34,093 nt of DNA from CAKSQL01 sp045649415 (lineage in GTDB: Bacteria > Bacillota > Clostridia > UBA1381): NCBI GenBank assembly GCA_045649415.1, contig JAZRPY010000011.1:1-34093 (forward strand), in the 5' to 3' direction. The notes under the pieces were generated by a model. The model had not been told where the DNA came from. It made no database searches and was given only the letters and a program-made list of their open reading frames with translations. Below are positions 15,716-24,224 of this stretch, in pieces. Both the position numbers and the translations under genes were made by a program. The first letter of the stretch is position 1. Every line of letters starts with the position of its first letter.

Positions 15716-16197
15716 AGCGTTATCACTTGTCGGTCATCTTTTTCCTCGTCGTCGCAGAAAAGACCGTCCTCCTTATATTTTTTTAGTACGAAATGGGTTG
15801 ATGTGCTGATTACTGCATCCATGGGAGCAAGCTTTTCGGCAACAAACATAGCCACATCCTTCATACTGCTTCCGTCAATCATAACTGCAAGGTCGTAAGC
15901 TCCTGATGACATAAGATACAAGGACTTAACCTGAGGATATTTATATATTCTCTTTGCAATTTTATCAAAGCCCTCACCACGCTGGGGAGTGACTCTCAGC
16001 TCAATTATTGCAGACACTCTCTCGTCATTAGTTTTATCCCAATTTATCATAGTTTTGTAACCGAAAATAATCCCGTCATCTTCAAGCTTTGCAATTTCGG
16101 CGGCGACCTCTTTTTCAGTTTTTCCTGTCATATGTGAAATCTGTTCATTTGTGATTTTCGAACTGTTTTTTTCTAAAATTTCTAAAATATCATTCAT
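15712..16197 (-). CDS. Lrp/AsnC family transcriptional regulator
   Basis: A 161-residue regulator with an N-terminal winged helix-turn-helix (about 1-50, including ISHMTGKTEKEVAAEIAKLEDDGII). A C-terminal RAM ligand-binding domain follows (VSAIIELRVTPQRG, then SGAYDLAVMIDG). Such proteins form octamers that sense amino acids. A charged tail (KDDRQVITL) follows. It is the first gene of a two-gene unit with the aminotransferase and probably controls that unit. The ribosome site AAAGGA lies about eleven bases from the ATG. Confidence 0.9.
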   Translation of the reverse strand: MNDILEILEKNSSKITNEQISHMTGKTEKEVAAEIAKLEDDGIIFGYKTMINWDKTNDERVSAIIELRVTPQRGEGFDKIAKRIYKYPQVKSLYLMSSGAYDLAVMIDGSSMKDVAMFVAEKLAPMDAVISTSTHFVLKKYKEDGLFCDDEEKDDRQVITL

Positions 16198-16275
16198 AAT
16201 AATTTTAGTCCTTTCCGTAACAATAATTTTATGTGCTTTATATTATTTATAAAAGCATATAAGATACATACAGTA

Positions 16276-16304
16276 ATTATAGCATATAATTGAAATAATT
16301 TCCA
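16276..16304 (-). promoter_or_regulatory. Putative promoter of the lrp-aminotransferase unit
   Basis: On the minus strand, TATAAT (16276-16281) is preceded by an extended TGC, with a weak -35 TGGAAA (16299-16304) at 17 bases. Confidence 0.5.
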
Positions 16305-16403
16305 TAACTTTTTTAAAAAAAGTTAAAAAAAAGAAATTTTTTTAAATATAAATATTATGTACAAAAAAAATTCAGAAATAGTGATTAAATATCGGGATAA
16401 GTA

Positions 16404-16433
16404 TTGCAAAAATATGGGTAGATATGGTATAAT
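16404..16433 (+). promoter_or_regulatory. Sigma-A promoter of the hydrolase-Mur-Ddl operon
   Basis: TTGCAA (16404-16409) is 18 bases from TATAAT (16428-16433), with TGG forming an extended -10. It lies about 45 bases from the first start codon. Confidence 0.65.
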
Positions 16434-16479
16434 AAAATTGTGTATTCATTAGTGAATTTAAGTAATTGGAAGTGATAAT

Positions 16480-17250
16480 TTGGAAACAAATATTAAGGGA
16501 CTAAAAATTTCATATTCCGTCCTTGGTGAAGGTGAGGCAGTGGTGCTTTTGCATGGCTGGGGTGCTAACAGGACTTTATATGACGGAATGGTTAATTTAA
16601 TATCAAAAAGCTATAAAACCTACGCAATTGACTTTCCTGGCTTTGGGGAAAGCCCTGAGCCTGACAAGGCAATGGATGTGGGTGAGTTTAAGGATATTAT
16701 AGTTGAGTTTATAAAAAATGAGGGTATTGATAAGGTTATACTTATTGGTCATTCCTTTGGTGGCAGAGTGATTTTCAAAATGTTTGAGGACGAAAAGCTA
16801 CCCTTTGAAATAGATAAAATAATATTGATAGACAGTGCAGGGGTAAAACCTAAAAAGACATTAAAACAAAAGGTTAAGCAAAGAATTTATAAAATTTCTA
16901 AATGGGTACTTTTAACAAAGCCTGTTTCAAAGCTTTTCCCCGATGCTTTAGAAAATTTAAGAAGGAAAAACGGTTCGGCAGATTATAATGCCGCATCTTT
17001 GATAATGCGACAATGCTTGGTTAAAACTGTTAATGAGGATTTAACTCATTTGTTTGAAAGGGTAACTGCTCCGACTTTAATTATATGGGGTAGCCATGAT
17101 TTTGACACGCCGATATCCGATGCAAAGCTTATGGAAGAGAAAATTCCCGATGCAGGACTCGTTGTTTTAGAGGGAGCAGGGCATTTCTCCTTTTTGGAGC
17201 AACCGGCAAGATGCCATAGGGTAATTGCATCATTTTTGGGAATAAATTAA
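16480..17250 (+). CDS. Alpha/beta-fold hydrolase
   Basis: This 256-residue cytoplasmic hydrolase has a complete catalytic triad by position: nucleophile S92 in GHSFGG, acid D207 in GSHDFD, and H236 in GAGHFSFLEQP. The oxyanion motif LLHGWG is near 23-28. The cap region (about 120-180) is rich in Lys and Arg. Substrate is unknown; its place ahead of a Mur-type ligase and a D-Ala-D-Ala ligase suggests an ester or amide linked to the cell envelope. The start is TTG at 16480 with a modest GGAAGTG ribosome site. It is first in a five-gene run with short gaps. Confidence 0.88.
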   Translation: METNIKGLKISYSVLGEGEAVVLLHGWGANRTLYDGMVNLISKSYKTYAIDFPGFGESPEPDKAMDVGEFKDIIVEFIKNEGIDKVILIGHSFGGRVIFKMFEDEKLPFEIDKIILIDSAGVKPKKTLKQKVKQRIYKISKWVLLTKPVSKLFPDALENLRRKNGSADYNAASLIMRQCLVKTVNEDLTHLFERVTAPTLIIWGSHDFDTPISDAKLMEEKIPDAGLVVLEGAGHFSFLEQPARCHRVIASFLGIN

Positions 17251-17266
17251 GAAAAGAGGTTTTAAA

Positions 17267-18805
17267 GTGGTAATTGATATTTTAACTATAATTTCATTTG
17301 TGCTTGCATTTTCTTTGTCAACCATAAGATTTATGCACTATTTTCAGCTAAATTCATATCACACACCAACTCAATTTCGTTGGATGAGTAAGAATATAGG
17401 AAAATGGATGGTTAATATAATCCTTTTCTTAGTTGTTTTGACAGGATTTCTTTTAAAAAGTATAAGAGTGATAATGGTTATAGGCTTTTTAATGAGTGCA
17501 TATATACAAAGACCAAAGAAAGCTAAAAAACCATTGGTGTACACAAAAAGAGTACAAAGAATGCTTTTAACTCAAGGCATTATTTCATTAGCTATAATAT
17601 TTGTGGTTGCAAATTTCTTTGGAATAAAGGGTGTAATCCTTTCAATGAGTATTCTTTATCTGGTAACACCAATTTTCTCTGTTATTGCTAATTTTATCAA
17701 TAAGCCTATTGAGAAAATGGTTAATAATCATTTTATAAATGATGCAAAGAAGATATTGAAAAAATGTCCTGAGCTTACGATTGTGGGAATAACGGGAAGC
17801 TATGGAAAAACAAGTATGAAATATTACTTAAATACACTTTTAATGGCGAAATATAATGTGCTTATGACTCCTGAGAGCTTTAACACCCCTATGGGAGTTG
17901 TTATGACAATAAGGCAGAAATTAAAAGCCACTCACGAAATATTTATTTGTGAAATGGGAGCAAAGAAGGTTGGTGAGATTAAGGAGATTTGCGATATTGT
18001 AAATCCAAAGCACGGAGTTATCACATCAATCGGACCTCAGCATCTTGAAACCTTTAAAAGTCTTGACAATGTGAAGAAAACAAAATATGAGCTTAGTGAT
18101 GCTCTTCCTGAGGATGGACTTTTATTTTTAAATGGTGATGATGAGAATGTTATTGGTTATAATAAAAAGGATGGCGCAATCACCTATAGTATGAAAAATG
18201 GAGATTTCACTGCCTTTGATATTTCGGTTTCGGAAAAGGGAACTGCGTTCTCGGTTAAGGCTCCTGATGGTGAGGTGGGAGAGTTCACAACAAGACTAAT
18301 CGGTGTTCACAATGTTTTGAATATCACAGGTGCAATTGCAATTGCATACACCCTTGGTGTATCAATGAAGGAGTTAAAGCCACAGGTCAGAAAATTAGAG
18401 TGTGTGCCACACAGACTCCAATTGATAGATAAAGGGAATGCACTTGTTATTGATGATGCATATAACTCAAATCCAAGTGGCACAAAAGCAGCACTTGATA
18501 CCCTGTCCTTAATAACAGGCTTTAAAATTTTAGTAACACCAGGTATGGTGGAGCTTGGAGAAAAGCAGGATGAATGTAATCGTGAATTTGGCAAAAATGC
18601 GGCAGATGTGTGCGATTATGTTATATTGGTGGGTAAAAAGCAGACCGAGAGTATAAAAAAAGGTCTTGATGATAAAAACTATCCACAGGAGAAGGTCTAT
18701 ATAGCATCCTCAATAAATGATGCTTTGAATGTGGCATATAGCATAAATGCAGAAAATAAGAAGCGAATTATTCTGCTTGAAAATGATTTGCCCGATAACT
18801 ATTGA
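17267..18805 (+). CDS. Membrane-anchored Mur ligase-like protein (MurF-like)
   Basis: ATP-dependent amide ligase of the Mur superfamily. Residues 1-145 form hydrophobic segments (about 3-24, 45-79, 100-145) in place of the usual UDP-MurNAc-binding first domain. The central domain has P-loop GITGSYGKTS (174-183), TPESFNTPMG (201-210), EMGA (229-232) and GPQH (256-259). The C-terminal domain has IDDAYNSNP, the MurF-type signature (396-404), and ends LLENDLPDNY rather than in a typical MurF tail. MurF joins D-Ala-D-Ala to UDP-MurNAc-tripeptide in the cytosol; a membrane-fixed relative may use a lipid-linked or membrane-proximal substrate (inference). The start is GTG with AAAGAGG. The true product is not proven. 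Confidence 0.85.
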   Translation: MVIDILTIISFVLAFSLSTIRFMHYFQLNSYHTPTQFRWMSKNIGKWMVNIILFLVVLTGFLLKSIRVIMVIGFLMSAYIQRPKKAKKPLVYTKRVQRMLLTQGIISLAIIFVVANFFGIKGVILSMSILYLVTPIFSVIANFINKPIEKMVNNHFINDAKKILKKCPELTIVGITGSYGKTSMKYYLNTLLMAKYNVLMTPESFNTPMGVVMTIRQKLKATHEIFICEMGAKKVGEIKEICDIVNPKHGVITSIGPQHLETFKSLDNVKKTKYELSDALPEDGLLFLNGDDENVIGYNKKDGAITYSMKNGDFTAFDISVSEKGTAFSVKAPDGEVGEFTTRLIGVHNVLNITGAIAIAYTLGVSMKELKPQVRKLECVPHRLQLIDKGNALVIDDAYNSNPSGTKAALDTLSLITGFKILVTPGMVELGEKQDECNREFGKNAADVCDYVILVGKKQTESIKKGLDDKNYPQEKVYIASSINDALNVAYSINAENKKRIILLENDLPDNY

Positions 18806-18828
18806 TTTTTTTGAAAGGAATGAGTGTT

Positions 18829-20022
18829 ATGAAGATTAAATTAGCAGTTATGTTCGGAGGAAAAAGCACCGAGCATGAAATTTCAATTATTTCTGCAATT
18901 CAGGCAATAGGAAGCATCAATAAGGAAAAGTATGAGATAATCCCTATCTATATTTCTAAAAGCAATGAGTTTTATGTGGGAGAGAATGTTGGAAAAATCG
19001 AAGCCTACACAAATATTCCAAAGCTTATCAAGGAAAGCCAGAAGGTTATTTTAGTAAATACAGGCTCAAATGTTGAGATTTTAAAATATCCTATGAGTAA
19101 ATTCAAGAATAATGTGTATAATACCATTGATATTGCATTCCCCATTGTTCATGGAACAAATGTGGAGGACGGAAACCTCCAAGGCTATTTACATACCCTC
19201 AACATTCCATATGTGGGATGTGATGTGCTATCCTCGGCAGTTGGTATGGATAAGTATGTTATGAAAACAGTTTTGAAGGACAATCAAATCCCTGTTCTTG
19301 ATTGCGTTGTTGTAACCTCAAAAGAATATGATCAGGACAGTGATATGTTAGTTAAAAAGATTGAGGATAAGGTTCATTACCCCTTGATTGTTAAGCCTAT
19401 AAATTTAGGCTCAAGCGTTGGTATCACAAAGGCAGGAAACAGGGAGGAGCTTATTGAGGCTTTAGAGGTTGCCTTCACCTTCTCTGCAAAGGTATTGGTT
19501 GAAAAGGCAGTTCAGAACCTAAAGGAAATAAATTGTTCTGTGCTTGGTGACTATGAGTATGCAGAGGCATCCGAGTGTGAGGAGCCTGTAACCTCTGACG
19601 ACATTCTCAGCTTTGAGGATAAATATATTGGTGGTGCAAAGGAAAGCCCAAGCAAGGGTATGGCAACATTAAAGAGAAAAATTCCTGCAGATATAACAGA
19701 TGAGGAAAGAGAAACAATCAGGAAAATGGCAGTTGATGCATTTAAATGTCTGGGTTGTAATGGAGTTTCAAGAATCGATTTTATGATGGATACTGAAACT
19801 AAGGAAATATGGTTAAATGAGATAAACACCATTCCAGGCTCATTGTCATTTTATTTGTGGGAGCCTGTGGGTATGAAATATACCAAGCTGTTAGACAGAA
19901 TGATAGAACTATCCTTAAAGCGTGAAAGGGAACAGGTGAATTTAACCTATTCCTTTGAATCAAATGTCCTTGCAGGCGTAAATTTAGGTGGTGCTAAGGG
20001 GACTAAAGGCTCAAAGCTATAA
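18829..20022 (+). CDS. D-alanine--D-alanine ligase homologue (ATP-grasp)
   Basis: Ddl joins two D-alanines for peptidoglycan. The protein (397 residues) has VMFGGKSTEHEIS at its start (9-19), the ATP-grasp VKPINLGSSVGITKA (about 189-203), EDKY (263-266) and NEINTIPG (330-337). The Tyr in EDKY corresponds to the omega-loop Tyr of Ddl enzymes that favour D-Ala-D-Ala over D-Ala-D-lactate. Unlike common Ddl, NEINTIPG is followed by SLSFYLWEP, and the C-terminus has a Gly/Lys-rich tail. The ATG at 18829 is chosen since GAAAGGA lies nine bases upstream; in-frame TTG (18802) and ATG (18820) starts are less well placed. It immediately follows the Mur-like gene, suggesting a shared D-Ala-D-Ala route. 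Confidence 0.88.
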   Translation: MKIKLAVMFGGKSTEHEISIISAIQAIGSINKEKYEIIPIYISKSNEFYVGENVGKIEAYTNIPKLIKESQKVILVNTGSNVEILKYPMSKFKNNVYNTIDIAFPIVHGTNVEDGNLQGYLHTLNIPYVGCDVLSSAVGMDKYVMKTVLKDNQIPVLDCVVVTSKEYDQDSDMLVKKIEDKVHYPLIVKPINLGSSVGITKAGNREELIEALEVAFTFSAKVLVEKAVQNLKEINCSVLGDYEYAEASECEEPVTSDDILSFEDKYIGGAKESPSKGMATLKRKIPADITDEERETIRKMAVDAFKCLGCNGVSRIDFMMDTETKEIWLNEINTIPGSLSFYLWEPVGMKYTKLLDRMIELSLKREREQVNLTYSFESNVLAGVNLGGAKGTKGSKL

Positions 20023-20051
20023 TACTAAAAACAATCTAAGGAGAAATTTAT

Positions 20052-20900
20052 ATGAATTTCAAAAAGATAAAAAATATCCTTTTTATTCACTTGGGTATTC
20101 TTATGCTTTCGGTAGGAATTTACTTTTTTAAAATTCCAAACGGATTTATAACAGGTGGAGTGAGTGGTATTGCAACTGCATTGGGAAAAATTACGCCAAT
20201 AATTTCCGTTGCAGGCTGGATATTCATTATAAATATTTTCCTTATTTTTGTGGGCTTTATATTCTTAGGCAAGCAAACAGGTGCAGTAACTATTTATTGC
20301 AGTATAATGTTCTCGGTTGTTACAGGAGTGTTTGAGGTATTATTCCCATTATCTCACCCACTCACCAACCAACCCTTGCTCGAGCTTGTGTATGGAATTG
20401 TTTTAACAGGGATAGGCTCTGCAATTTTATTCAATTGTAATGCATCATCGGGAGGAACGGATATAATTGCACTTATCCTCAAAAAATTCACATCCTTAAA
20501 TGTTGGAAGAGCCTTGTTATATACCGACTTTGTTGTGGCAATCAGCTCCTTCTTTGTGTTCGGAGTGCAGGCAGGACTATTTTCAATGCTCGGACTTTTT
20601 GCGAAGGCATTTTTAATAGATGCAGTTATTGATAATATAAACAGCTTCAAATATTTTATTGTTATAACCGAAAGGCCTGACGAGATTGTGAATTATGTTA
20701 TGAATGAAATGAGGCACGGAGTAACCGTGAGTGAAGTGAAGGGTGGATTCACAGGCGAGAAAAAATATATGCTCCACACAGTTTGTAAGCGTATGGAGGC
20801 AATATATTTAAGGAAAATGGTGAAGGCAGTGGATGAAAATGCCTTCACGATAATCACCACATCAAATGAGATAATCGGACGAGGATTTCGAAGTGTGTGA
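20052..20900 (+). CDS. YitT family membrane protein
   Basis: The 282-residue protein has five to six membrane segments (about 10-27, 50-75, 80-100, 108-128, 150-180) with NGFITGGVSGIA and NCNASSGGTDIIA, typical of the YitT (DUF161) family. A C-terminal DUF2179 domain follows (about 205-282, including MNEMRHGVTVSEVKGGFTG and EIIGRGF). Transport is often suggested for the family but not shown. AAGGAGA precedes the ATG. It lies 29 bases after the ddl homologue and is probably co-transcribed with it. Confidence 0.92.
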   Translation: MNFKKIKNILFIHLGILMLSVGIYFFKIPNGFITGGVSGIATALGKITPIISVAGWIFIINIFLIFVGFIFLGKQTGAVTIYCSIMFSVVTGVFEVLFPLSHPLTNQPLLELVYGIVLTGIGSAILFNCNASSGGTDIIALILKKFTSLNVGRALLYTDFVVAISSFFVFGVQAGLFSMLGLFAKAFLIDAVIDNINSFKYFIVITERPDEIVNYVMNEMRHGVTVSEVKGGFTGEKKYMLHTVCKRMEAIYLRKMVKAVDENAFTIITTSNEIIGRGFRSV

Positions 20901-20920
20901 TTTTCAAGGAGAGAAATCAA

Positions 20921-21406
20921 ATGGCTAAGAAAAAACCGATCGTAACTAATGCGATGCGAATATTGAGTGCTGCCAAAATAGATTTTCAGGCAGTTGAGTA
21001 TGAAACTGACGGAACAGTTATGGAAAACTTTGGTGTTGAGATTTCCAAAAAAACAGGTATTCCACCTGAGAAATCCTTTAAAACTCTTGTTCTGAAGGGT
21101 GAGAAAAAGGGAATAATGGTGGCATGCATTCCCGTTATGGAGGAAATCGATTTAAAAAAATTTGCAAGCTCGGTGGGAGATAAAAGAGCAGAGCTTATTC
21201 ATGTGAAGGAGCTATTGGGGTTGACAGGCTACATAAGAGGTAGCGTATCCCCGATTGGAATGAAGAAAAAATATCCCACATATATTGAAAAGTCCTGCAT
21301 GAATTTTGAAAACATTGCAGTGAGTGCAGGAATTTGTGGATGTACGCTTTTATTGTCACCATCGGATTTGTTAAAGGCGTGCGATGGTGAACTGTTTGTA
21401 AATTGA
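20921..21406 (+). CDS. ybaK: YbaK/EbsC-type aminoacyl-tRNA deacylase
   Basis: YbaK proteins remove wrongly attached amino acids, classically Cys from tRNA-Pro. The 161-residue protein fits the family in length. It has VTNAMRILSAAKIDFQAVEY at the start, the catalytic-site Lys in EKSFKTLVLKG, and GYIRGSVSPIGMKKKYP near 105-121. The ATG at 20921 is preceded by AAGGAGAG; an in-frame GTG 24 bases upstream overlaps yitT and is less likely. It is the last gene of the run that began with the hydrolase. I see no clear terminator after it. Confidence 0.9.
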   Translation: MAKKKPIVTNAMRILSAAKIDFQAVEYETDGTVMENFGVEISKKTGIPPEKSFKTLVLKGEKKGIMVACIPVMEEIDLKKFASSVGDKRAELIHVKELLGLTGYIRGSVSPIGMKKKYPTYIEKSCMNFENIAVSAGICGCTLLLSPSDLLKACDGELFVN

Positions 21407-21440
21407 TTTTATAAATTATTATCAAATCCATTCATCTCCA

Positions 21441-21469
21441 TTTATAAACAGGCGAAAATATGCTATAAT
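21441..21469 (+). promoter_or_regulatory. Putative promoter of the lipoprotein gene
   Basis: TATAAT (21464-21469) is preceded by an extended TGC; the -35 at 17 bases (TTTATA) is weak. It lies about 90 bases upstream of the ATG. Confidence 0.5.
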
Positions 21470-21561
21470 ATAGTTGAAAACTTGGAACATTTTTCTAATA
21501 TTTTAAGTCTATACAAATAGGGATAGTTAATCAAATAAAAATTTGATAAAGGTGTGATTGT

Positions 21562-22038
21562 ATGAAAAAGTTTATAGCATTGATTTTGTCGCTAACATTC
21601 GTATTGACCTTGGTAGGATGTGGAGATAACATTGTAGATGAAACGGAAGAAACCAAAGATGTGGTTGCTGAGGATGACAAATGGGGAATTCTCTTGATTG
21701 CAGAAAATGTAACCCCCACAGGTTTAACACTAAAAATAGAACAGTCTGGTGGAAATCCATCTGGTAGTTTAGAATTTGGTGCAGCATATTTACTCGAAAA
21801 TATGGTTAACAACGAGTGGCAAGAGTTAGAAACGATAACAGGGGAGCCTTTGGCTTGGAATATGCTGGCCTATATTATAAAAATGAATGATGTAACAGAA
21901 ACGCAGATAGATTGGCAGTATAGCTATGGTGAATTGAAGCCTGGTAAATATCGCATTAAGAAAGAAATTATGGATTTCAGAGATAGTGGTGATTACGACA
22001 CGAAAATTTATTTCGCAGAATTTGAAATCAAAGAATGA
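21562..22038 (+). CDS. Small secreted lipoprotein with an Ig-like domain
   Basis: This 158-residue protein has a lipoprotein signal peptide (Lys-Lys, hydrophobic core, lipobox LVGC with the lipidated Cys at 20). It would therefore be anchored outside the plasma membrane. A Glu/Asp-rich spacer follows. The body (about 40-158) has beta-rich patterns such as PGKYRIKKEI and YFAEFEIK. These resemble the bacterial Ig-like domain found in small Clostridial and Bacillus lipoproteins (assignment from memory). Specific function is unknown. It has its own promoter and terminator, so it is an independent unit between two operons. Confidence 0.8.
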   Translation: MKKFIALILSLTFVLTLVGCGDNIVDETEETKDVVAEDDKWGILLIAENVTPTGLTLKIEQSGGNPSGSLEFGAAYLLENMVNNEWQELETITGEPLAWNMLAYIIKMNDVTETQIDWQYSYGELKPGKYRIKKEIMDFRDSGDYDTKIYFAEFEIKE

Positions 22039-22096
22039 AACAAAAATGAGAGATAACCTCCAATTTATTGAACTAAAAAATATGCCTTTAATAGAG

Positions 22097-22129
22097 GAGC
22101 AAGGACGAAATATGCCTTGCTCTTTTTTT
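22097..22129 (+). terminator. Terminator of the lipoprotein gene
   Basis: The stem GAGCAAGG / CCTTGCTC has a 10-base loop followed by seven T. Confidence 0.82.
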
Positions 22130-22191
22130 ATGGGTGTTCATAAAAAGGTCGATTATAATCAATACATATATAGGACAGTGACAATTAGTAA

Positions 22192-22228
22192 AAAAATATG
22201 TTCTGCAAAATGCAGAACATATTTTTTT
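22192..22228 (-). terminator. Terminator of ftsH, overlapping its stop codon
   Basis: The stem ATATGTTCTGCA / TGCAGAACATAT has a 3-base loop and is flanked by A and T runs. On the minus strand the 5' edge overlaps the ftsH stop codon. Confidence 0.88.
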
Positions 22229-24149
22229 ATTCTTCTTCTTCTTCAGCTATTGCTTCATTTTTTCCTTGAATATCCTTTAAGATGTTCATAAACTGCTCAC
22301 CTGTTATAGTTTCCTTATCAAGCAGGAACTTAGAAATTTCGTGAAGTGCATCCATATTTTCTTTTAAAATATTTTCTGCTTTGGTGTGGCATTCATCCAA
22401 AAGCTTCACAATTGCATTGTCAAGCTTTGTTTTTGTTTCATCCGAGCAATTGGAAACAAATGAGCCATCAAGATATTTATGCTGAATGCTTTCCAATGCA
22501 GCCATACCAAATTCGTCCGACATTCCATATTGTGCAATCATTGACCTTGCAAGCTCATTTGCTCTTTCAATGTCATTTGAAGCACCTGTTGTTTTGGTGT
22601 TGAACACAACCTCTTCGGCAGCTCTGCCTGAAAGCAAAACTGTTATCTGGTCTATAATTTCGTCCTTGGACAACAAATATCTTTCCTCCTCGGGCATCTG
22701 GATTGTGTATCCCAACGCACCCATAGTACGAGGAACAATGGTTATTTTTTGAACATGATCTGTATTTTTTAAAATTGCTGCTGCAAGTGCATGACCAACC
22801 TCGTGGTAAGCAACAATTTTCTTTTCCTTTTCGGATAGGATTCTGTCCTTCTTTTCCTTACCTGCAATAATAACCTCAACTGCTTCCATAAAGTCTTCCT
22901 GAATAACCTGTGTTCTGTTCATTCTTACTGCTCTGAGTGCTGCTTCGTTCACCATATTGGCAAGGTCTGCACCTACTGCACCACTTGTTGCAAGAGCCAT
23001 TTCGTGAAGGTCGATCTCAGGTGACATTTTAACATTTTTTGAGTGTACCTTTAAAATATCCTCTCTACCTTTTAAGTCAGGCTTTTCAACAATAATTCTT
23101 CTGTCGAATCTACCTGGTCTTAAAAGTGCTTTATCAAGTATCTCGGGTCGGTTGGTAGCTGCTAATATAACAACTCCCTTTGATGAGTCAAAACCGTCCA
23201 TTTCAGCTAATAGCTGATTTAAGGTCTGCTCTCTTTCATCATTTCCACCACCATACTGACTGTCACGACTTTTACCTATGGCATCAATTTCGTCAATAAA
23301 TATTATACAGGGTGCTTTCGTTGACGCTTGCTTAAACAGGTCACGGACTCTTGATGCACCAACACCCACAAACATTTCTACAAACTCAGAGCCCGATAGG
23401 GAGAAGAAGGGAACATTTGCCTCACCTGCTACTGCTTTTGCCAAAAGTGTTTTACCCGTTCCCGGAGGGCCAACGAGTAATGCACCCTTAGGCTGTTTTG
23501 CGCCAATTGCTACATATTTGGATGGGTTATGGAGAAAGTCAACAATTTCGTTCAAGGACTCCTTTGCCTCCTCCTGACCTGCCACATCTAAAAAGGTAAC
23601 TCCTGTTTTATTTTCCATATATACCTTGGCGTTGCTTTGCCCTACTGACATAAAGCCGCCACCACCCATTTTCTTGGACATAAATCTCATAAAAACAGCA
23701 AAGATTAAATATAGAAACAAAAATGGAAGTATCCAGCTCAATAAAAAGTCAAGAAAGTAATTTTGCTTAATAATAGGTCGTGCGTACTTCACATTATGAG
23801 CCTTTAACATATTGGTAAGCTCAGGGTCATTTATATAGCCTGTGTAGTATAATTCCATAGGCTCAGTAGCCTGGGGAATAAACAAATTCAATATGTCATT
23901 TTGTTCATCCTGAGGCTTTTTATCTGTCTTTGGATATATAATTATCTTTTCCGAGGTCAGTTGTACCTCTTCAATTTTATCCTCTTCAAGCATTGTTATA
24001 AAATCACTGTAATATATTTCCTTCTCAGGCGATGGAGTAATCGTAGATATAACAAGATTTAATACGATTGTTGCTATTACCGACAGAACTAAAAATCCAA
24101 TAAGTGGATTTTTTAATGGATTCTGTGGTTGTTTTTGATTATTACTCAA
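22227..24149 (-). CDS. ftsH: ATP-dependent zinc metalloprotease FtsH
   Basis: FtsH is a membrane-anchored AAA+ protease that degrades damaged or regulatory membrane proteins. From the chosen start it has 640 residues. It has two N-terminal membrane segments (about 15-33 and 133-155), Walker A GPPGTGKT (227-234), Walker B IIFIDEID (282-289), the second region of homology ATNRPEILDKALLRPGRFDR (331-350), and zinc site HEVGH (449-453). It ends in a run of Glu. The start is TTG at 24149, since GGAGG lies seven bases upstream; an in-frame TTG at 24182 would put that site inside the gene. It lies 75 bases after rnfB with no clear promoter between, so it may be read from the rnf operon. Confidence 0.95.
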   Translation of the reverse strand: MSNNQKQPQNPLKNPLIGFLVLSVIATIVLNLVISTITPSPEKEIYYSDFITMLEEDKIEEVQLTSEKIIIYPKTDKKPQDEQNDILNLFIPQATEPMELYYTGYINDPELTNMLKAHNVKYARPIIKQNYFLDFLLSWILPFLFLYLIFAVFMRFMSKKMGGGGFMSVGQSNAKVYMENKTGVTFLDVAGQEEAKESLNEIVDFLHNPSKYVAIGAKQPKGALLVGPPGTGKTLLAKAVAGEANVPFFSLSGSEFVEMFVGVGASRVRDLFKQASTKAPCIIFIDEIDAIGKSRDSQYGGGNDEREQTLNQLLAEMDGFDSSKGVVILAATNRPEILDKALLRPGRFDRRIIVEKPDLKGREDILKVHSKNVKMSPEIDLHEMALATSGAVGADLANMVNEAALRAVRMNRTQVIQEDFMEAVEVIIAGKEKKDRILSEKEKKIVAYHEVGHALAAAILKNTDHVQKITIVPRTMGALGYTIQMPEEERYLLSKDEIIDQITVLLSGRAAEEVVFNTKTTGASNDIERANELARSMIAQYGMSDEFGMAALESIQHKYLDGSFVSNCSDETKTKLDNAIVKLLDECHTKAENILKENMDALHEISKFLLDKETITGEQFMNILKDIQGKNEAIAEEEEE

Positions 24150-24224
24150 AGTTAATCCTCCTTTGTTTTGTTCCCCTATCAAGAATACTTTACTGTAATA
24201 ATTATTTGTTGGATTGGTAGTAAT

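Noticed and set aside
16198..16479. T-box or riboswitch before the hydrolase operon or lrp
   Set aside because: The gap is AT-rich with two divergent promoters and homopolymer runs; no specifier, antiterminator or conserved aptamer pattern was seen.
21986..22291. Frame from the lipoprotein gene end through two terminators
   Set aside because: It has no family features and spans terminators at 22097-22129 and 22192-22228.
23278..23577. Open frame antisense to ftsH
   Set aside because: It is a mirror of the conserved AAA+ region, with no ribosome site or promoter.
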